A DNA stretch of 64,000 bases from Flavobacterium sp. 245 (GTDB lineage Bacteria; Bacteroidota; Bacteroidia; Flavobacteriales; Flavobacteriaceae). Positions within the stretch are counted from its first letter, which is position 1, and the number at the start of each line of letters is the position of its first letter. The stretch is from assembly GCF_004362055.1 (NCBI RefSeq), contig NZ_SNXB01000011.1, forward strand, positions 62,001 through 126,000, in the 5' to 3' direction. The notes under the pieces are model-generated. The model saw only the letters and a program-made list of their open reading frames with translations. It had not been told where the DNA came from and made no database searches. Below, piece by piece: positions 34,552 through 43,492 of this stretch. A program made the translations under genes and the position numbers.

Positions 34552-36288
34552 ATGAGAAAATTAATAATAAACTCTAGGATAAAACTATCAGTTGCCTTGC
34601 TTACTTTTGCAAGTTTAGCTGTTAGCTGTTCAGATTTTTTGGATACACCTCCAGAAGATGTGTTTTCAGATGACAATTTTTGGACTTCAGAAAATAACGT
34701 AAAAACATATTCTTGGCTAAACTATAACACCTTTAACGGATACGGAAATAATGCTGGTACAACAGCAGATTTTTACTTTCATGCTACCGCTACGGGATTG
34801 ATAGATGACAACTTAGCTATGAACGTTTTTACTAACTTTCCAACGGCTGCAAATGCAACAAATGCAAACTGGAACGAATATTACACTTTGATTCGTCGTT
34901 GTAATCTTATGTTAGAAAGAGTGCCGAATGTTCCTATGGATCAGACGAAGAAAAACCACTATATAGGCGTTGCAAAGTTTTTTAGAGCTCATACTTATTT
35001 TCGTTTAGCACAGCAATTTGGTGATGTGCCGTATACAGACCAATATTTAGCACAAAGCGATGCTAATGTATACAAACCAGCTTTAAGTAGAGCAGAAGTT
35101 ATAGACAACGTAATTAAAGATCTTGAAGAAGCAATCCCAATGTTATTAAACGTTGATGACAGCAATATTACTGTAAATAAATATACAGCTTACGCATTAT
35201 TAAGCCGCGTATGTTTAGGTGAAGGTACTTACAGAAAATACAACTTGGGTCAGAATGGAAATACGTATCTTCAAAAAGCTAAAGATGCTTCTTTAGCTGT
35301 AATGAACAATAATTCTTTCAAACTAAACGCAGATTGGAAAGCACTTTACAATTCTGTTGAGTTATTAGGAAATACTGAAGTAATTTTGGCAAAAAGATAT
35401 ATCAAAGGTGTTTTAGGAAATTCAGTTCAAGCATATACAAATACATCTACTATTCAAAACGGATTGACAAAATTTGCTGCAGAAAGCTATGTAACTACTA
35501 ATGGATTGCCTATCAAACAAGCTGGCAATGCGCAGTATTTAGGTGACAACACTATCGCTAATACTTTTGCCAACAGAGACCCAAGATTTGCTAAAGCTTT
35601 CAGTACAGCAGATTACGCTTACTCTGACAAACCTTTTAATGGTTTAACATCGATCACAGGTTATGTATTTCAACTATACAATAATCCTGCTACAACAGGT
35701 ACAGAGGTTACAACAATTGGACAAAATCAAATTGATGCTCCAGTTTTTACACTAAGTGAAGTTTATTTGAATTATGCCGAAGCTTGTGCAGAATTGGGTA
35801 CAGTTACTAATAATGACCTTAACTTGTCAATCAACAAAGTACGTACACGTGCAGGAATTGCTGTTTTGACTACTGATGGTATAAATGCTGCTGTTGGAGG
35901 AGTACAAATAAATGACCCACAAAGAACAACTGCATTAGAACAAATCTCAGGAGCTGTTAATCCAATTACGTGGGAAATTCGCCGTGAGCGCAGAATTGAG
36001 TTCATGAGCTGGACTACTATGAGAAAAGAAGATCTTATACGTTGGAAAAAAGGAGATTATCTAGACACTAATACTAATCCTGATGTTGTTCTAGGAGCTA
36101 GAATTATTGCCTTGATAGGAACTAACTCTAAAACAAAAGTAAATGCACAAGGATATGTAATTCCTTACGCTGCAGGTGTTACAAGATTATTTGTATCACC
36201 AAAAAATTACTTAAGTGCGATTCCAACAAATGACATCAGTTTATACGCCGCAGAAGGTGTAACATTAAAACAAAACCCAGGTTGGTAA
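34552..36288 (+). CDS. SusD/RagB-family nutrient-binding outer-membrane lipoprotein
   Basis: The 578-residue protein has a lipoprotein signal with lipobox LAVSC near residue 25, then SDFLDTPPEDVFSDDNFW, the typical SusD opening. Helical TPR-like segments (AKFFRAHTYFRLAQQFGDVPYTD, YTAYALLSRVCL) and the C-terminal signature (NEVR-like INKVRTRAGI, WEIRRERRIEFM) confirm the family. It forms the surface lid on the adjacent SusC and binds the glycan. A hairpin terminator follows, separating it from namZ. Confidence 0.96.
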   Translation: MRKLIINSRIKLSVALLTFASLAVSCSDFLDTPPEDVFSDDNFWTSENNVKTYSWLNYNTFNGYGNNAGTTADFYFHATATGLIDDNLAMNVFTNFPTAANATNANWNEYYTLIRRCNLMLERVPNVPMDQTKKNHYIGVAKFFRAHTYFRLAQQFGDVPYTDQYLAQSDANVYKPALSRAEVIDNVIKDLEEAIPMLLNVDDSNITVNKYTAYALLSRVCLGEGTYRKYNLGQNGNTYLQKAKDASLAVMNNNSFKLNADWKALYNSVELLGNTEVILAKRYIKGVLGNSVQAYTNTSTIQNGLTKFAAESYVTTNGLPIKQAGNAQYLGDNTIANTFANRDPRFAKAFSTADYAYSDKPFNGLTSITGYVFQLYNNPATTGTEVTTIGQNQIDAPVFTLSEVYLNYAEACAELGTVTNNDLNLSINKVRTRAGIAVLTTDGINAAVGGVQINDPQRTTALEQISGAVNPITWEIRRERRIEFMSWTTMRKEDLIRWKKGDYLDTNTNPDVVLGARIIALIGTNSKTKVNAQGYVIPYAAGVTRLFVSPKNYLSAIPTNDISLYAAEGVTLKQNPGW

Positions 36289-36331
36289 TTTTAAGTTCAT
36301 AAAACATATTTTGCCCCTCAAATAATTAATA

Positions 36332-36370
36332 ACTGCCTCTGGAACCTAAATTTACCAGAGGCAGTATTTA
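36332..36370 (+). terminator. Terminator after susD
   Basis: ACTGCCTCTGG (36332-36342) and CCAGAGGCAGT (36355-36365) form a perfect 11-bp stem, followed by ATTTAAAAAG and then a T-rich stretch. The T run is weak, so read-through into namZ, or processing that keeps susCD mRNA abundant, is possible. Confidence 0.65.
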
Positions 36371-36541
36371 AAAAGTCTTTTTCTAGCACATAGCGACAGA
36401 CAAAATAAAATCCCAATCTGAAAACTCAGATACCATTTCTACAATACCACACTACAACAATCAAAAAAACATCAATAGCAATCAAATAATAACCTAATTT
36501 TAATTAGTCAATTTTTGCCTTAACTATTAACTGTAATTACA

Positions 36542-37741
36542 ATGATAAAATTCATAGCAAAAAGTGTTCTTATTGTAACTTCTTTCATTGTCACGTCTTC
36601 TTATTCTAATTCGCTTTCAGCGGTTACAAAAAGCAGTACCTCAGCAATTAATCCTCCTGCAATTAAAACAGGAGCTGATAATTATGAGAAATACTTACCG
36701 CTTTTAAAAGATAAAAAAATAGGAATCGTTACCAATCAAACCGGAATTTTGTCTAACAAAACACATTTGGTAGATTTTTTACTTGAAAAGAAAGTTGCGG
36801 TACAAACCATTTTTGCTCCTGAACACGGATTTAGAGGAACTGCAGATGCTGGGGAACATGTTGTTGACGGAAAAGATCCTAAAACCGGTTTATCAATAAT
36901 TTCTCTTTATGGAGATAATAAAAAGCCAAAACCTGAGCAATTAGCCGGAATCGATATTATGATTTTCGATTTACAGGACGTAGGCGCTCGTTTTTACACC
37001 TATATTTCTTCTTTGCATTATGTAATGGAAGCTTGCGCAGAAAACAATGTGCCACTTATAATCCTTGACCGCCCAAACCCTAACGGAAGTATTGTTGACG
37101 GTCCGCTTTTAGAAAAAGAATTTACCAGTTTTGTAGGCATGCACCCAATTCCGCTTCTTCACGGAATGACAATTGGAGAATATGCGCAAATGATAAATGG
37201 AGAAAAATGGCTAAAAAATGCCGCACAATGCAAACTTACTGTTATTCCATGTCTCAACTACAATCGAAAAATGAAATACAGTTTATTGGCAAAACCATCT
37301 CCAAATTTGCCAAACGATCAATCTATAAATCTATACGCCAGTTTATGCCTTTTTGAAGGAACAAATGTAAGTATGGGACGAGGAACTGAAAAGCAATTTC
37401 AAATTTACGGTTCTCCTTACTTAACAAAAACCAATTTCAATTTTACTCCAAAGCCAAATTTTGGAGCCAAAGATCCGCTTTATAACGGAAAAGAATGTTT
37501 TGGAGAAGATTTAACTTCGTATCCTAAACTAACCAAATTAGAATTAAAATGGCTTATTAAAGCCTATCAAAATACCAGCGACAAAACGAAATTTTTTAAT
37601 GCTTTTTTCACCAAGCTTGCCGGAACAAAAAAACTGCAACAGCAAATTGAATCCGGAGTTTCAGAAAAAGACATTCGAGAAAGCTGGAAAAAAGATTTAG
37701 AAGCTTTTCAAATTATGAGAAAAGCCTATTTACTCTACTAA
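36542..37741 (+). CDS. namZ: Exo-beta-N-acetylmuramidase NamZ (DUF1343)
   Basis: NamZ releases terminal MurNAc from peptidoglycan fragments. The 399-residue protein has a signal-like N terminus (MIKFIAKSVLIVTSFIVTSS) and DUF1343 motifs: GIVTNQTGI near residue 60, FAPEHGFRGTADAG near 95, FDLQDVGARFYTYISS near 140, LDRPNPNG near 177, LLHGMTIGEYA near 207 and EGTNVSMGRGTEKQF near 275. The family activity is established in Bacillus subtilis (YbbC). It precedes MurQ by about 125 bp, and the sugar it frees is the MurQ pathway substrate. Confidence 0.93.
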   Translation: MIKFIAKSVLIVTSFIVTSSYSNSLSAVTKSSTSAINPPAIKTGADNYEKYLPLLKDKKIGIVTNQTGILSNKTHLVDFLLEKKVAVQTIFAPEHGFRGTADAGEHVVDGKDPKTGLSIISLYGDNKKPKPEQLAGIDIMIFDLQDVGARFYTYISSLHYVMEACAENNVPLIILDRPNPNGSIVDGPLLEKEFTSFVGMHPIPLLHGMTIGEYAQMINGEKWLKNAAQCKLTVIPCLNYNRKMKYSLLAKPSPNLPNDQSINLYASLCLFEGTNVSMGRGTEKQFQIYGSPYLTKTNFNFTPKPNFGAKDPLYNGKECFGEDLTSYPKLTKLELKWLIKAYQNTSDKTKFFNAFFTKLAGTKKLQQQIESGVSEKDIRESWKKDLEAFQIMRKAYLLY

Positions 37742-37865
37742 ATAAAACTATTTCTTAATCCGCAAATTGACTATTTTTTACCAAAATAGAGACCCCTTAT
37801 ACAAATTATCGAAAGCAAAAATATCAAAATCTGCTGTTTCAAAAACCAAAAAAAAGAAAAGAAAA

Positions 37866-38687
37866 ATGAGCAATAAAAATCCTGAAACTGAGCAAGAATC
37901 TTTTTACAAAGATTTGGATCAAATGAGCGTGAAAGAACTTCTTATCAACATCAATACAGAAGATAAAAAGGTACCACATATTATCGAAGAACAGATTCCT
38001 AAAATTGAGAAACTGGTTAAAGCGATCGTAAAAAAAATGCAGCTGGGCGGCCGATTATTTTATATTGGAGCTGGAACTTCTGGAAGAATCGGAATTTTAG
38101 ATGCATCAGAATGTCCACCTACTTTTGGCGTACCGCATGATATGATTATCGGAATTATTGCCGGTGGAGATACTGCCATCAGAAAAGCAGTTGAAAATGC
38201 CGAAGATGACACTGAGCAAGCATGGAAAGATTTAGCCAAATTTGAAATTTCAAGCTTAGATTTTATTATCGGAATTGCTGCTTCTGGAAACACGCCTTAT
38301 GTTTTGGGAGCTTTAAAAAAAGCTAAAGAACACAATATTAAAACTGGAAGTATTTCGTGCATCAGCAATGGGCTTATTGCTCAGGAAGCAGATCATCCAA
38401 TTGAATTAATCGTAGGCCCTGAATTCTTAACTGGAAGTACCAGAATGAAAGCAGGAACCGCTCAAAAACTGACCTTAAACATGATCTCTACTTCGGTAAT
38501 GATTAAACTAGGAAAAGTAAAAGGCAACAAAATGGTTGACATGCAACTGTCTAACGAAAAGCTGGTAAAACGAGCTATCAAAATGATTATTGAAGAACTT
38601 GGAATTGAATATGATTTAGCCGAAGAATTACTTCATAAACACAAAAGCGTAAGAGCGGTTTTACAGGCTCAAAACAAAAATCTGTAA
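37866..38687 (+). CDS. murQ: N-acetylmuramic acid 6-phosphate etherase
   Basis: MurQ cleaves MurNAc-6-P to GlcNAc-6-P and D-lactate. I place the start at 37866 (MSNKNPETEQESFYKDLD, 273 residues), preceded by an A/G-rich leader; the frame extending to 37767 adds a basic tail without homology. The SIS domain motifs are clear: YIGAGTSGRIGILDASECPPTFG near residue 62, GIAASGNTPYVLGAL near 136, and EFLTGSTRMKAGTAQK near 186, which includes the catalytic Glu region. The length is slightly short of E. coli MurQ but normal for the phylum. The product GlcNAc-6-P goes to NagA. Confidence 0.97.
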   Translation: MSNKNPETEQESFYKDLDQMSVKELLININTEDKKVPHIIEEQIPKIEKLVKAIVKKMQLGGRLFYIGAGTSGRIGILDASECPPTFGVPHDMIIGIIAGGDTAIRKAVENAEDDTEQAWKDLAKFEISSLDFIIGIAASGNTPYVLGALKKAKEHNIKTGSISCISNGLIAQEADHPIELIVGPEFLTGSTRMKAGTAQKLTLNMISTSVMIKLGKVKGNKMVDMQLSNEKLVKRAIKMIIEELGIEYDLAEELLHKHKSVRAVLQAQNKNL

Positions 38688-38770
38688 TTCTAAAAACCAC
38701 ACATTAAAATCTTTTTATAGATTTATACAAATCAAAAACTGCATTTTTTCAATTTTTGAGTTTTAACGGC

Positions 38771-38801
38771 GGCCTAACAGCTTTCAAAAACCTGTTAGGC
38801 C
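38771..38801. repeat. CCTAACAG palindrome, copy 5 (diverged centre)
   Basis: GGCCTAACAG and CCTGTTAGGCC form the arms around CTTTCAAAAA. It lies between murQ and the symporter gene. Its arms are extended by GG/CC relative to the other copies. Confidence 0.8.
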
Positions 38802-38867
38802 TAATTAAAAAAGCAAAATATTTTGTTTGAGTAATTTATAAAAAAGACAAACCATCAAAACTATAAA

Positions 38868-40373
38868 ATGACACCAAGTACCATCCTCCTCCTAATTATC
38901 GTTTATTTCGGAACATTATTCTATATCTCACACCGGGTGAGCAGAAAAGACAGCGGAAATGATGCTTTTTTTACAGCAAATAAAAACTCAAAATGGTATT
39001 TAGTTGCTTTTGGTATGATTGGAACCGCACTTTCTGGAGTAACATTTATATCCGTTCCTGGAGAAGTTGGCGCACCAAGTGGTGAACAATTTAAATATTT
39101 TCAGTTTGTATTAGGAAATGCACTAGGATTTATCGTAATCACAAAACTATTGTTGCCATTGTATTACCGAATGAATCTGACCTCAATTTATGGTTATATT
39201 GAACAAAGAATGGGGGTTTACAGTTACAAGACTGCGGCTTCGATTTTCTTGATCAGCAGAACCATAAGTTCGGCATTCAGACTTTATTTAGTGGTTATTG
39301 TATTGCAGCGTTTTGTGTTTGATTTCTATCATATTCCATTCGCATTTACGGTATTGATTTCTTTAATTTTAATTTTCTCTTATACCTACAGAGGTGGATT
39401 AAAAACGATTATTATTACAGATACTTTACAAACATTTTTTCTTGTAACATCTGTTTTTCTAACTATTTATTTCATTTGCGACCGCATGGATTTAAGTGCC
39501 GTTAGTGCATTCGAAGAAGTAAAAAACAGCAACTATTCTAAAATATTTTTCTTTGATGATTTCTTTGGAAGCAAATTTCATTTCATAAAACAAATTTTAG
39601 GCGGAATGTTTGTTACCATCGCCATGACAGGTCTGGATCAGGATTTAATGCAAAAAAACCTCAGCTGTAAAAACATTGGCGAAGCTCAAAAAAACATGTT
39701 CACTTTTACAGGAATCTTTGTTGTGATCAATATTTTCTTTTTAAGTGTAGGAGCGCTATTATACATTTATGCAAATAAAAACGGAATTGCAGTTCCAACT
39801 GATTTAGTTACAGGCAAACCAAGAACCGACTTACTTTTTCCTGAAATTGCCCTAAATCATTTAGCTGTAGTTCCTGCCATTGTATTTTTACTGGGAATTA
39901 TCGCGGCGACTTTTGCTACAACAGATTCGGCTTTAACGGCTTTAACAACCTCTTTCTGCGTTGACTTTTTAGGAATGGACAAAAGCGAAAATACCCGAAA
40001 AAATACCGTTAGAACCCGACATTTAGTACATATTAGTTTTTCAATATTAATTTTCTTTGTCATTATTATTTTCAATACAATCAATGACAGTTCGGTTGTT
40101 GGGATGATTTTCAAAGTCGCTTCTTATACTTACGGACCTTTATTAGGATTATATGCTTTTGGGTTGTTCCAGAAATCAAGAAATGTCAACGACAAACTTG
40201 TGCCGTTAATGTGTTTGGCCGCTCCTTTTCTAACCTATTTAATAAATGAAAATTCGAAACTATTATTTTCAGGATATGTTTTCGATAATGAATTAATCGT
40301 CCTAAACGGATTAATAACCTATTTAGGATTATACCTTACAAGTTCACGCTCAAGCGAAAAAATAAGTTTTTAA
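38868..40373 (+). CDS. Sodium/solute symporter family transporter, candidate MurNAc importer
   Basis: The 501-residue inner-membrane protein has about 13 hydrophobic helices. SSS-family traits are GTALSGVTFISVPGEVG near residue 57, the RISxxFRLY-type ISRTISSAFRLYLV near 130, YTYRGGLKTIIITDTLQ near 175 and TFATTDSALTALTTSFCVD near 350, the sodium-site helix. Position between murQ and nagZ suggests it imports MurNAc or a related amino sugar; in Tannerella forsythia the MurNAc importer MurT is, as I recall, from this family. Uptake without phosphorylation would need a cytoplasmic kinase. Confidence 0.93.
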   Translation: MTPSTILLLIIVYFGTLFYISHRVSRKDSGNDAFFTANKNSKWYLVAFGMIGTALSGVTFISVPGEVGAPSGEQFKYFQFVLGNALGFIVITKLLLPLYYRMNLTSIYGYIEQRMGVYSYKTAASIFLISRTISSAFRLYLVVIVLQRFVFDFYHIPFAFTVLISLILIFSYTYRGGLKTIIITDTLQTFFLVTSVFLTIYFICDRMDLSAVSAFEEVKNSNYSKIFFFDDFFGSKFHFIKQILGGMFVTIAMTGLDQDLMQKNLSCKNIGEAQKNMFTFTGIFVVINIFFLSVGALLYIYANKNGIAVPTDLVTGKPRTDLLFPEIALNHLAVVPAIVFLLGIIAATFATTDSALTALTTSFCVDFLGMDKSENTRKNTVRTRHLVHISFSILIFFVIIIFNTINDSSVVGMIFKVASYTYGPLLGLYAFGLFQKSRNVNDKLVPLMCLAAPFLTYLINENSKLLFSGYVFDNELIVLNGLITYLGLYLTSSRSSEKISF

Positions 40374-40450
40374 CCTGCTTAAAAACACAATAATTTACCA
40401 AATTAATTGAAGATTAAAACCAATCTTCAATTGATTCAAAAAATAGTATT

Positions 40451-43444
40451 ATGAAAGATTACATCATAAAGATCAGCCTTTGTGCTTCATTTTTATTTTT
40501 AATCACCAATTGCGCTGTCAAAAAAAACAATGCAGTTACAGATTCAAAAAAAGACATTCCGTTAAAAGATACCGTTGTTTATCACGCTGATAAAGCAGCA
40601 AAAAAAACTTTTTTCAAAGATTCAGATAAAGAAACTGCTTGGGCTGACAGCATTTACAACAAGATGTCACTTCGCGAAAAAGTCGGCCAACTTTTTATGG
40701 TTTCGGCTTATTCAAACAAAGATTCGGTTCATGTCAATCAAGTCAAAAATTTAATTGAAGAATATAAAGTAGGAAGTGTCATCTTTTTTCAAGGCGGTCC
40801 CGTTCGTCAGGCAAAATTGACTAACCTATACCAATCTAAGGCAAAAGTTCCTTTGTTCATAGGAATTGATGCTGAGTGGGGATTAGCCATGCGTTTAGAC
40901 TCTACTTATCGCTATCCTTGGAATATGACATTAGGCGCCATTCAGGATTTAAATTTAATCGAAAAAGTGGGCCGAAATATGGCCAATGAAAACAAGCGCA
41001 TTGGAATTCATTTCAATTTTGCTCCCGTTTTGGACATCAACACCAATCCTAAAAACCCAATTATTGGAAACCGTTCTTTTGGCGAAGACAAAGTTAATGT
41101 AGCTAACAAAGCAACTGCTTTAATGAAAGGCGTGCAAAGTCAGGGCGTCTTCAGTACCGGAAAGCATTTCCCTGGACATGGCGACACCTCTACTGATTCT
41201 CATCACGCACTGCCTTTGGTTAATTTTTCAAAAGAAAGAATCGATTTGGTTGAATTATATCCTTATAAAAAATTATTTGACGAAGGTTTAGTTTCTGTGA
41301 TGGTTGGACATCTTAATATTCCAAGTTTAGAACCAACTCCAAATTTACCTTCTTCGGCTTCGTATAATGTAGTTACCAATCTTCTTCAAAAAGAATTAGG
41401 CTTTGAAGGCTTAATTTTTACAGATGGTTTAGCCATGAAGGGCGCCAGCAATTTTAAAGGTCCTGGGGAATTAGAAATTGCAGTTCTTTTGGCTGGAAAT
41501 GACATTTTATTATGTCCTGAAAATGTTCCAGTGGCGGTTCAAAAGTTAGAAGAAGCTTATGCAAACAATATTATAACCGAAGAGCGTTTAGCGCATTCTG
41601 TTAAAAAAATTCTGCATTACAAATACAAAGCGGGATTAAATCATTACAAGCCTATTGATATGGCGAATATTTACAATGATCTTAATCCGTCGCAAAATGA
41701 CGCTTTGCATTATAAATTATATGAGAATGCCGTTACCGTTTTAAAAAATGAAAACGAAATTCTTCCGATAAAAGAACTGAATCAAAAAATTGCTTACATT
41801 AAGATGGGCGATGATACCAATAGTACTTTTATTTCGACATTAAAAAAATATACCGAAATCACAGAAGTTAAAGACAACAATCTTGACAGTTTGAATCAGG
41901 AATTGAAAAATTTTGACAAGGTAATTATCAGCTTTCATAAAGTGAATAAACCTTGGGAAAAACAAGAATTTACATTGACAGAAATGCTTTGGCTGAAAGA
42001 AATTGCGAAACACAACAAAGTAATTCTAGATGTTTTTGCCAAGCCTTATTCATTATTGTCAATTTCTGATTTTGAGGATATTGAAGGTCTAGTGGTTTCT
42101 TATCAAAATTCAGATATCAGTCAGGTAGTTTCTGCTGAATTACTTTTTGGAGCCATTGATGCCAAAGGAAAACTGCCCGTTTCAATCAATAATTTTTTCA
42201 AAGTAAATGACGGATTGACGACTGAAAAACTAAATCGTTTGGCTTTTAACGCTCCGGAAAATGTTAATATGAATCCGGCGATTCTTTCAAAAATTGATGC
42301 TGTCGCGCAAAAAGCAATTGACGGAAAAATGGCACCGGGAATGCAGGTTTTGGTTGCCAGAAAAGGCAATGTAATTTTTCAGAAATCATACGGATCACAG
42401 ACATACGATGACGCAAAAAAAGTAACTAATACCGATTTGTATGATGTTGCCTCGATTTCAAAAATGATTTCGACACTGCCAAATGTTATGCAATTGTATG
42501 ATAAAAACAAAGTTACTTTAGACACCAAACTGAAGGATATGGTGCCTTTGTTTGCAAAAACAAATAAAGAAAATATCATTTTCAAAGATTTGCTAAACCA
42601 TTACGCAGGGCTTCAGGCGTGGATTCCGTTTTATAAAGCTACATTAGACAGCAACAATAAACCTTCTGAAAAATATTATCGAAAAATAGCTGAAAACGGT
42701 TTTACAACAAAAGTAGCAGACAGTCTTTATCTAAGAAACGACTATCATGATACGATTATGAAAATCATTGCTAAAAGTCCAATTTCTCCAAAAATCGAAT
42801 ACAAATACAGCGATTTTACTTTCATCATTTTAAAAGAATATTTAGAAAGAAAAACGCATGAAAAACTGGAAGATTTGAGCAAAGAGAATTTCTACAACAC
42901 TCTTGGAATGAATTATACGCTTTATAATCCGCTAAATAAATTCGAAAAAAGCAACATTGCTCCTACTGAAATCGACAATTATTTCAGGCATCAAACTATT
43001 CAGGGATATGTTCACGATATGGCGGCGGCGATGGAAGGCGGAGTTGCTGGCCACGCCGGAATTTTCTCAAATGCAATGGATGTTGCCAAAATGATGCAGC
43101 TGTTTTTGCAAAAAGGAAATTACGGAGGCATTCAATATTTTTCACCACAAACTTTTGATACCTTCAACACTTGTTATTACAAAGATAAAGGAGTTCAAAG
43201 AGGTTTAGGTTTTGATAAAAGAATTGGAAAAGGCGGCCCAACCTGCGGATGTGTTTCTGAAGCTAGTTTTGGCCACACCGGTTTTACCGGAAACATGGCT
43301 TGGGTTGATCCTCAAACCGAAATTGTTTACGTATTTCTATCCAACAGAACTTATCCAGAAGTGGTAAATGACGAAAATAAATTAGCCAAAGGAAAAATCA
43401 GAGAAGAAATTCAGCAAATCATTCAGGACGCAATCATAAAATAA
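40451..43444 (+). CDS. nagZ: NagZ-like GH3 beta-N-acetylglucosaminidase fused to an AmiE-like serine hydrolase, lipoprotein
   Basis: The 997-residue protein begins with a lipoprotein-like signal (FLFLITNCAVKK). Residues about 60-390 are GH3 of the NagZ type, with KHFPGHGDTSTDSHHALP near 237 (catalytic His on the Asp-His loop) and LIFTDGLAMKGA near 323. A GH3 C-terminal-like domain runs to about 590. Residues about 610-990 are a beta-lactamase fold: YDVASISKMIS (SxxK) near 663, YKYSDFTFI near 781 and GHTGFTGNM near 937. This would remove GlcNAc from muropeptides and then cut the lactyl-peptide amide in one exported protein. Bacillus encodes these as separate NagZ and AmiE. Confidence 0.93.
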   Translation: MKDYIIKISLCASFLFLITNCAVKKNNAVTDSKKDIPLKDTVVYHADKAAKKTFFKDSDKETAWADSIYNKMSLREKVGQLFMVSAYSNKDSVHVNQVKNLIEEYKVGSVIFFQGGPVRQAKLTNLYQSKAKVPLFIGIDAEWGLAMRLDSTYRYPWNMTLGAIQDLNLIEKVGRNMANENKRIGIHFNFAPVLDINTNPKNPIIGNRSFGEDKVNVANKATALMKGVQSQGVFSTGKHFPGHGDTSTDSHHALPLVNFSKERIDLVELYPYKKLFDEGLVSVMVGHLNIPSLEPTPNLPSSASYNVVTNLLQKELGFEGLIFTDGLAMKGASNFKGPGELEIAVLLAGNDILLCPENVPVAVQKLEEAYANNIITEERLAHSVKKILHYKYKAGLNHYKPIDMANIYNDLNPSQNDALHYKLYENAVTVLKNENEILPIKELNQKIAYIKMGDDTNSTFISTLKKYTEITEVKDNNLDSLNQELKNFDKVIISFHKVNKPWEKQEFTLTEMLWLKEIAKHNKVILDVFAKPYSLLSISDFEDIEGLVVSYQNSDISQVVSAELLFGAIDAKGKLPVSINNFFKVNDGLTTEKLNRLAFNAPENVNMNPAILSKIDAVAQKAIDGKMAPGMQVLVARKGNVIFQKSYGSQTYDDAKKVTNTDLYDVASISKMISTLPNVMQLYDKNKVTLDTKLKDMVPLFAKTNKENIIFKDLLNHYAGLQAWIPFYKATLDSNNKPSEKYYRKIAENGFTTKVADSLYLRNDYHDTIMKIIAKSPISPKIEYKYSDFTFIILKEYLERKTHEKLEDLSKENFYNTLGMNYTLYNPLNKFEKSNIAPTEIDNYFRHQTIQGYVHDMAAAMEGGVAGHAGIFSNAMDVAKMMQLFLQKGNYGGIQYFSPQTFDTFNTCYYKDKGVQRGLGFDKRIGKGGPTCGCVSEASFGHTGFTGNMAWVDPQTEIVYVFLSNRTYPEVVNDENKLAKGKIREEIQQIIQDAIIK

Positions 43445-43492
43445 TTCAATCTAAAAATCTAAAATCTAAAAATCTAACATCTAAAAAAACCA

